Shown piece after piece: positions 61,849 through 64,000 of a stretch of DNA of 64,000 bases. Position 1 is the stretch's first letter. Each line of letters begins with the position of its first letter. The notes beneath the pieces were generated by a model. It had not been told where the DNA came from. It worked only from the letters and a program-made list of their open reading frames with translations, and did no database searches. Where the stretch lies: NCBI RefSeq assembly GCF_020639365.1, contig NZ_JAINUL010000001.1, positions 852,363 through 916,362 of the forward strand, given 5' to 3'. This DNA is from Streptomyces flavotricini. Its GTDB lineage: Bacteria > Actinomycetota > Actinomycetes > Streptomycetales > Streptomycetaceae. Made by a program: the position numbers and the translations under genes.

Positions 61849-63135
61849 TCAGGCCGGATCCGTACGAGAGCGCCCGGCGGTGTGGGCCGGCTCAGTACGA
61901 GAGCGCCCGGGGGCGTCGGCCGGGCTCGGGGAAGGGCCCGCGGCGGATCCCGAGGAGGGCTCCAGGTTGCGCATGCGGCCGTAGGCGTACACGCAGCCCG
62001 CGAGGGCGAGGTCGGACAGGAGCATGAAGCCGATGGAGTACGAGCCCTTCGCACTGTAGACGGCGCCCATCAGCAGTGGGGGGACGAAGCCCCCGAGGCC
62101 GCCCACGGCGCCGACGATGCCGGTGACGCTGCCGACCCGGTCCTGCGGCGTCACCTGCGAGACGAGGGCGAAGACGCTGCCGCCGGCCGCCCCGAGGCCG
62201 GCCGCCATGAGGAGCAGGGCGAGGGTGCCCAGCGGGTACAGCGGGGGATCGAAGGCCTGGACCACCGCGAAGAGCGCGACGAGGGCCAATGCCCCGGCGG
62301 TGACGACGGCCGGGTGGAACCGGTCCGACAGCCGGCCCCCGACCGGTCGGCAGGCGACGGTGACCAGGGCGAAGCCGGCCGCTTTGGTGCCCGCGTCGGT
62401 GGGCGACAGCGCGTACCAGGTCTTGAGGTAGGTCGGGAGGTACACGCCGAAGGCGACGACCCCGCCGAATCCGATCGCGTAGAGGGCGGACAGCTCCCAG
62501 GTGACCCGCAGCCCGGCCGCGCGGCGCAGCCGGACGGAGAGCGGGGCGGTGGGCACGGGCCGGTCGGGGCGGTCGGTGATGAGGAAGGCTGCGGCGACGG
62601 CGAAGACGGCCAGCGCGATCGCGACGACGATGAACGGGAGGTTCTCGCCGTGCGCCGCGATGCGGGGGGTGAAGTAGCCGGAGAGGGCGACGCCTCCCGT
62701 GCCCATGCCGAACACACCGAGGGCGAAGCCCCGCCGGCGGGGCGGGAACCAGGAGTTCACGAGGGGCACGCCGATCGCGAAGGTGGTCCCGCCCAGACCG
62801 AGGAGGAACCCGGCCAGGAGGATCCCGGCGTAGCTGTCCCGGGTGGGGATGAGGAGCAGCACCGGGACGATCGTGAGCGCCGCGACCAGCGGGAAGACGA
62901 TGCGGGCGCCGTAGCGGTCGGTCAGTGCGCCGGCCGGGATGCGGCCGAGCGATCCGACCAGGACCGGGACGGCGACCAGTACCGACAGCTGGAAGTCGGT
63001 GAGGCCGAGGCGGGCCTTGTAGTCGGCCGCGAGCGGGGCGATGAGGTCCCACGCCCAGAAGGAGAGGGCGAAGCCGACCGTGGCGACGGCGAGGTTCCGG
63101 TACGCCCCGGCGGGAGGTTTCGCATCCGTCTGCAT
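61849..63135 (-). CDS. NarK-like nitrate/nitrite (or anion) MFS transporter
   Basis: The 428 residues show 12 helices. The NNP signature regions are seen: LVNSWFPPRRRGFALGVFGMGTGG and GIVGAVGGLGGFVPPLLMG. LGRIPAGALTDRYGARIVFP is motif A. No nitrate reductase genes are near, so the substrate could be nitrate, nitrite or another anion. ATG 63135 is chosen; a TTG at 63147 is weaker. The last 30 residues repeat GRSRTxPA twice, from a 16-base DNA repeat. Convergent with the flavin reductase gene. Confidence 0.85.
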   Translation of the reverse strand: MQTDAKPPAGAYRNLAVATVGFALSFWAWDLIAPLAADYKARLGLTDFQLSVLVAVPVLVGSLGRIPAGALTDRYGARIVFPLVAALTIVPVLLLIPTRDSYAGILLAGFLLGLGGTTFAIGVPLVNSWFPPRRRGFALGVFGMGTGGVALSGYFTPRIAAHGENLPFIVVAIALAVFAVAAAFLITDRPDRPVPTAPLSVRLRRAAGLRVTWELSALYAIGFGGVVAFGVYLPTYLKTWYALSPTDAGTKAAGFALVTVACRPVGGRLSDRFHPAVVTAGALALVALFAVVQAFDPPLYPLGTLALLLMAAGLGAAGGSVFALVSQVTPQDRVGSVTGIVGAVGGLGGFVPPLLMGAVYSAKGSYSIGFMLLSDLALAGCVYAYGRMRNLEPSSGSAAGPSPSPADAPGRSRTEPAHTAGRSRTDPA

Positions 63136-63228
63136 CCCGCCAGTCAAGGCGAAATCGTCCGGCCCGTCGCCCGGACTGGGCCATCAGTGGCAAGGTCGAC
63201 CGCCGGTCGGCTCGATAGGGTCGCAGGC

Positions 63229-63888
63229 ATGACGACACCTCTTGCCGGCAGTGCCTTCGACTCGCTCCGCCTCGACGCCGTTCCCGACCGGGAGGCCTTG
63301 CGCAGGGCGTACGCCCTCCCCGGTGACGCGGCCGTGCGCAAGCAGATGCGCGAGCTCACCGCACACACCCGGCGGCTGATCGGCTGCTCGTCGCTGGTAC
63401 TGGTCGCCAGCGCGGACGCCGAGGGCAACTGCGACGTCTCGCCGCGGGGCGGCCCCGCCGGGTTCGTCGCCGTCCTGGACTCACGGACCGTGGCGATACC
63501 GGACGCGACCGGCAACAAGCGGCTGGACACCCTGCAGAACGTCATCGCCACCGGACGGGCCGGGCTGCTGTTCGTCATCCCCGGGCGGACCACGACGCTC
63601 AGGGTGAACGGCCGGGCCTGCGTCTCCACCCGCCCGGAGCTGCTGTCGCGGCTGACCGCCGTGGGCAAGCCGCCGGCCAGTGCGCTGGTGCTGGGGATCG
63701 AGGAGGTCTACCCGCACTGCCCCAAGTCGCTCCTGCGCAGCGGCGCCTGGAAACCGGAGCAGTGGCTGCCGGCGGACGCCCAGCCGACCTCGGCCGAGGT
63801 GACCCTGGCCCAGCTGCGGATGCCGGAGCTGACGATCGCCGACGTCGAGCGGGCGGAGGCGGACTCGCTCAAGTACCGGTACGAGTAA
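63229..63888 (+). CDS. PPOX-type FMN-dependent flavoprotein (pyridoxamine-oxidase fold)
   Basis: The 219-residue split-barrel protein (SLVLVASADAEGNCDVSPRGGPAGFVAVLDSRTVAIPDATGNKRLDTLQNVI, then GRAGLLFVIPGRTTTLRVNGRACVST) matches MSMEG_1061-type FMN proteins. PRGGPAGF and NKRLDTLQN are the FMN-contact segments. It is likely an oxidoreductase or F420/FMN-binding stress protein. ATG 63229 lacks a strong ribosome-binding site. It is divergent from the NarK-like gene. Confidence 0.87.
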   Translation: MTTPLAGSAFDSLRLDAVPDREALRRAYALPGDAAVRKQMRELTAHTRRLIGCSSLVLVASADAEGNCDVSPRGGPAGFVAVLDSRTVAIPDATGNKRLDTLQNVIATGRAGLLFVIPGRTTTLRVNGRACVSTRPELLSRLTAVGKPPASALVLGIEEVYPHCPKSLLRSGAWKPEQWLPADAQPTSAEVTLAQLRMPELTIADVERAEADSLKYRYE

Positions 63889-63921
63889 CGGGCCGATCCG
63901 CTCCGAAACGGGTCCCGCCGC

Positions 63922-64000
63922 TCATCGCCGCGGCCGCGGGGTGCGGCGGGCATGGCGGGCGGCCGCCAGGTCGAGCACGTCGTCGGCGGCGACCGGGGCG
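63922..64000 (-). CDS. C-terminal end of a gene running out of the window
   Basis: The minus frame ends with TGA at 63924-63922 and reads APVAADDVLDLAAARHARRT and onwards with GC-rich third positions. Only about 25 residues are visible; no family can be named. Confidence 0.4.
   Translation of the reverse strand, partial: APVAADDVLDLAAARHARRTPRPRR

Overview
The window is a high-GC actinobacterial chromosome segment, almost certainly Streptomyces or a close relative. The reasons are strong GC bias at third codon positions, many GTG starts, purine-rich ribosome-binding sites, a complete conservon (cvnABCD plus a CYP157-type P450), four P450s, a terpene synthase, a cyclodipeptide synthase and many secreted proteins. 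I see no tRNA, rRNA, CRISPR array or intact insertion sequence. At least six genes are broken or truncated, which suits an accessory region.

Layout. 1-6.6 kb: a partial gene, a secreted phosphoesterase whose C-terminal domain is thrown out of frame by an 11-bp tandem duplication, a CAP-domain protein, a ROK regulator, a DinB-like protein, and a VOC/AraC/VOC operon whose AraC gene has lost its second HTH. 6.5-12.4 kb: a small membrane protein, a response regulator/histidine kinase pair and a MacB-type ABC exporter. 12.5-14.5 kb: a cyclodipeptide synthase translationally coupled to a P450; both closely resemble the M. tuberculosis Rv2275/CYP121 pair that makes mycocyclosin. 15-19 kb: a cation-diffusion exporter, a CBM48-like small protein and katG.

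19.0-31.8 kb is the most interesting region. A minus-strand operon encodes a metal-type ABC importer (binding protein, permease, ATPase), a DUF364/DUF4213 heavy-metal-chelation protein, a PduX-like GHMP kinase and a cysteine-synthase-like PLP enzyme. Divergent or downstream on the plus strand are an MFS transporter, a GNAT protein, a Y4yA/DAP-decarboxylase-like enzyme, a PLP synthase fused to rhodanese, a SufS-like class V enzyme and a methyltransferase. Two AT-rich sites resembling the Streptomyces Zur operator lie in the divergent promoter and in front of the methyltransferase. I infer a zinc-regulated, NRPS-independent small-molecule metallophore or zinc-acquisition pathway, possibly with a sulfur relay.

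32-35.5 kb: an overlapping set of receiver-flavin reductase fusion, cNMP-binding histidine kinase and UBP-type zinc finger protein, likely one redox/nucleotide-sensing module. 36-45.7 kb: a degenerate, truncated DhbE/EntE-like adenylation protein, a secreted peptidase-type hydrolase, a carotenoid oxygenase, an MFS exporter, an AAA-HTH regulator and a P450. 46-49.7 kb: a frameshifted lipoprotein, a SnoaL-like protein divergent from a LysR regulator, a deletion scar of a molybdenum hydroxylase operon, a second CBM48-like protein and a carboxymuconolactone-decarboxylase-like protein. 50-55.6 kb: a class I terpene synthase convergent with the conservon. 56-64 kb: YcnI-like and CopC-CopD copper proteins, an EF-hand protein, a second flavin reductase with a degenerate receiver, a NarK-like transporter, a PPOX-type flavoprotein, and the tail of a gene leaving the window.
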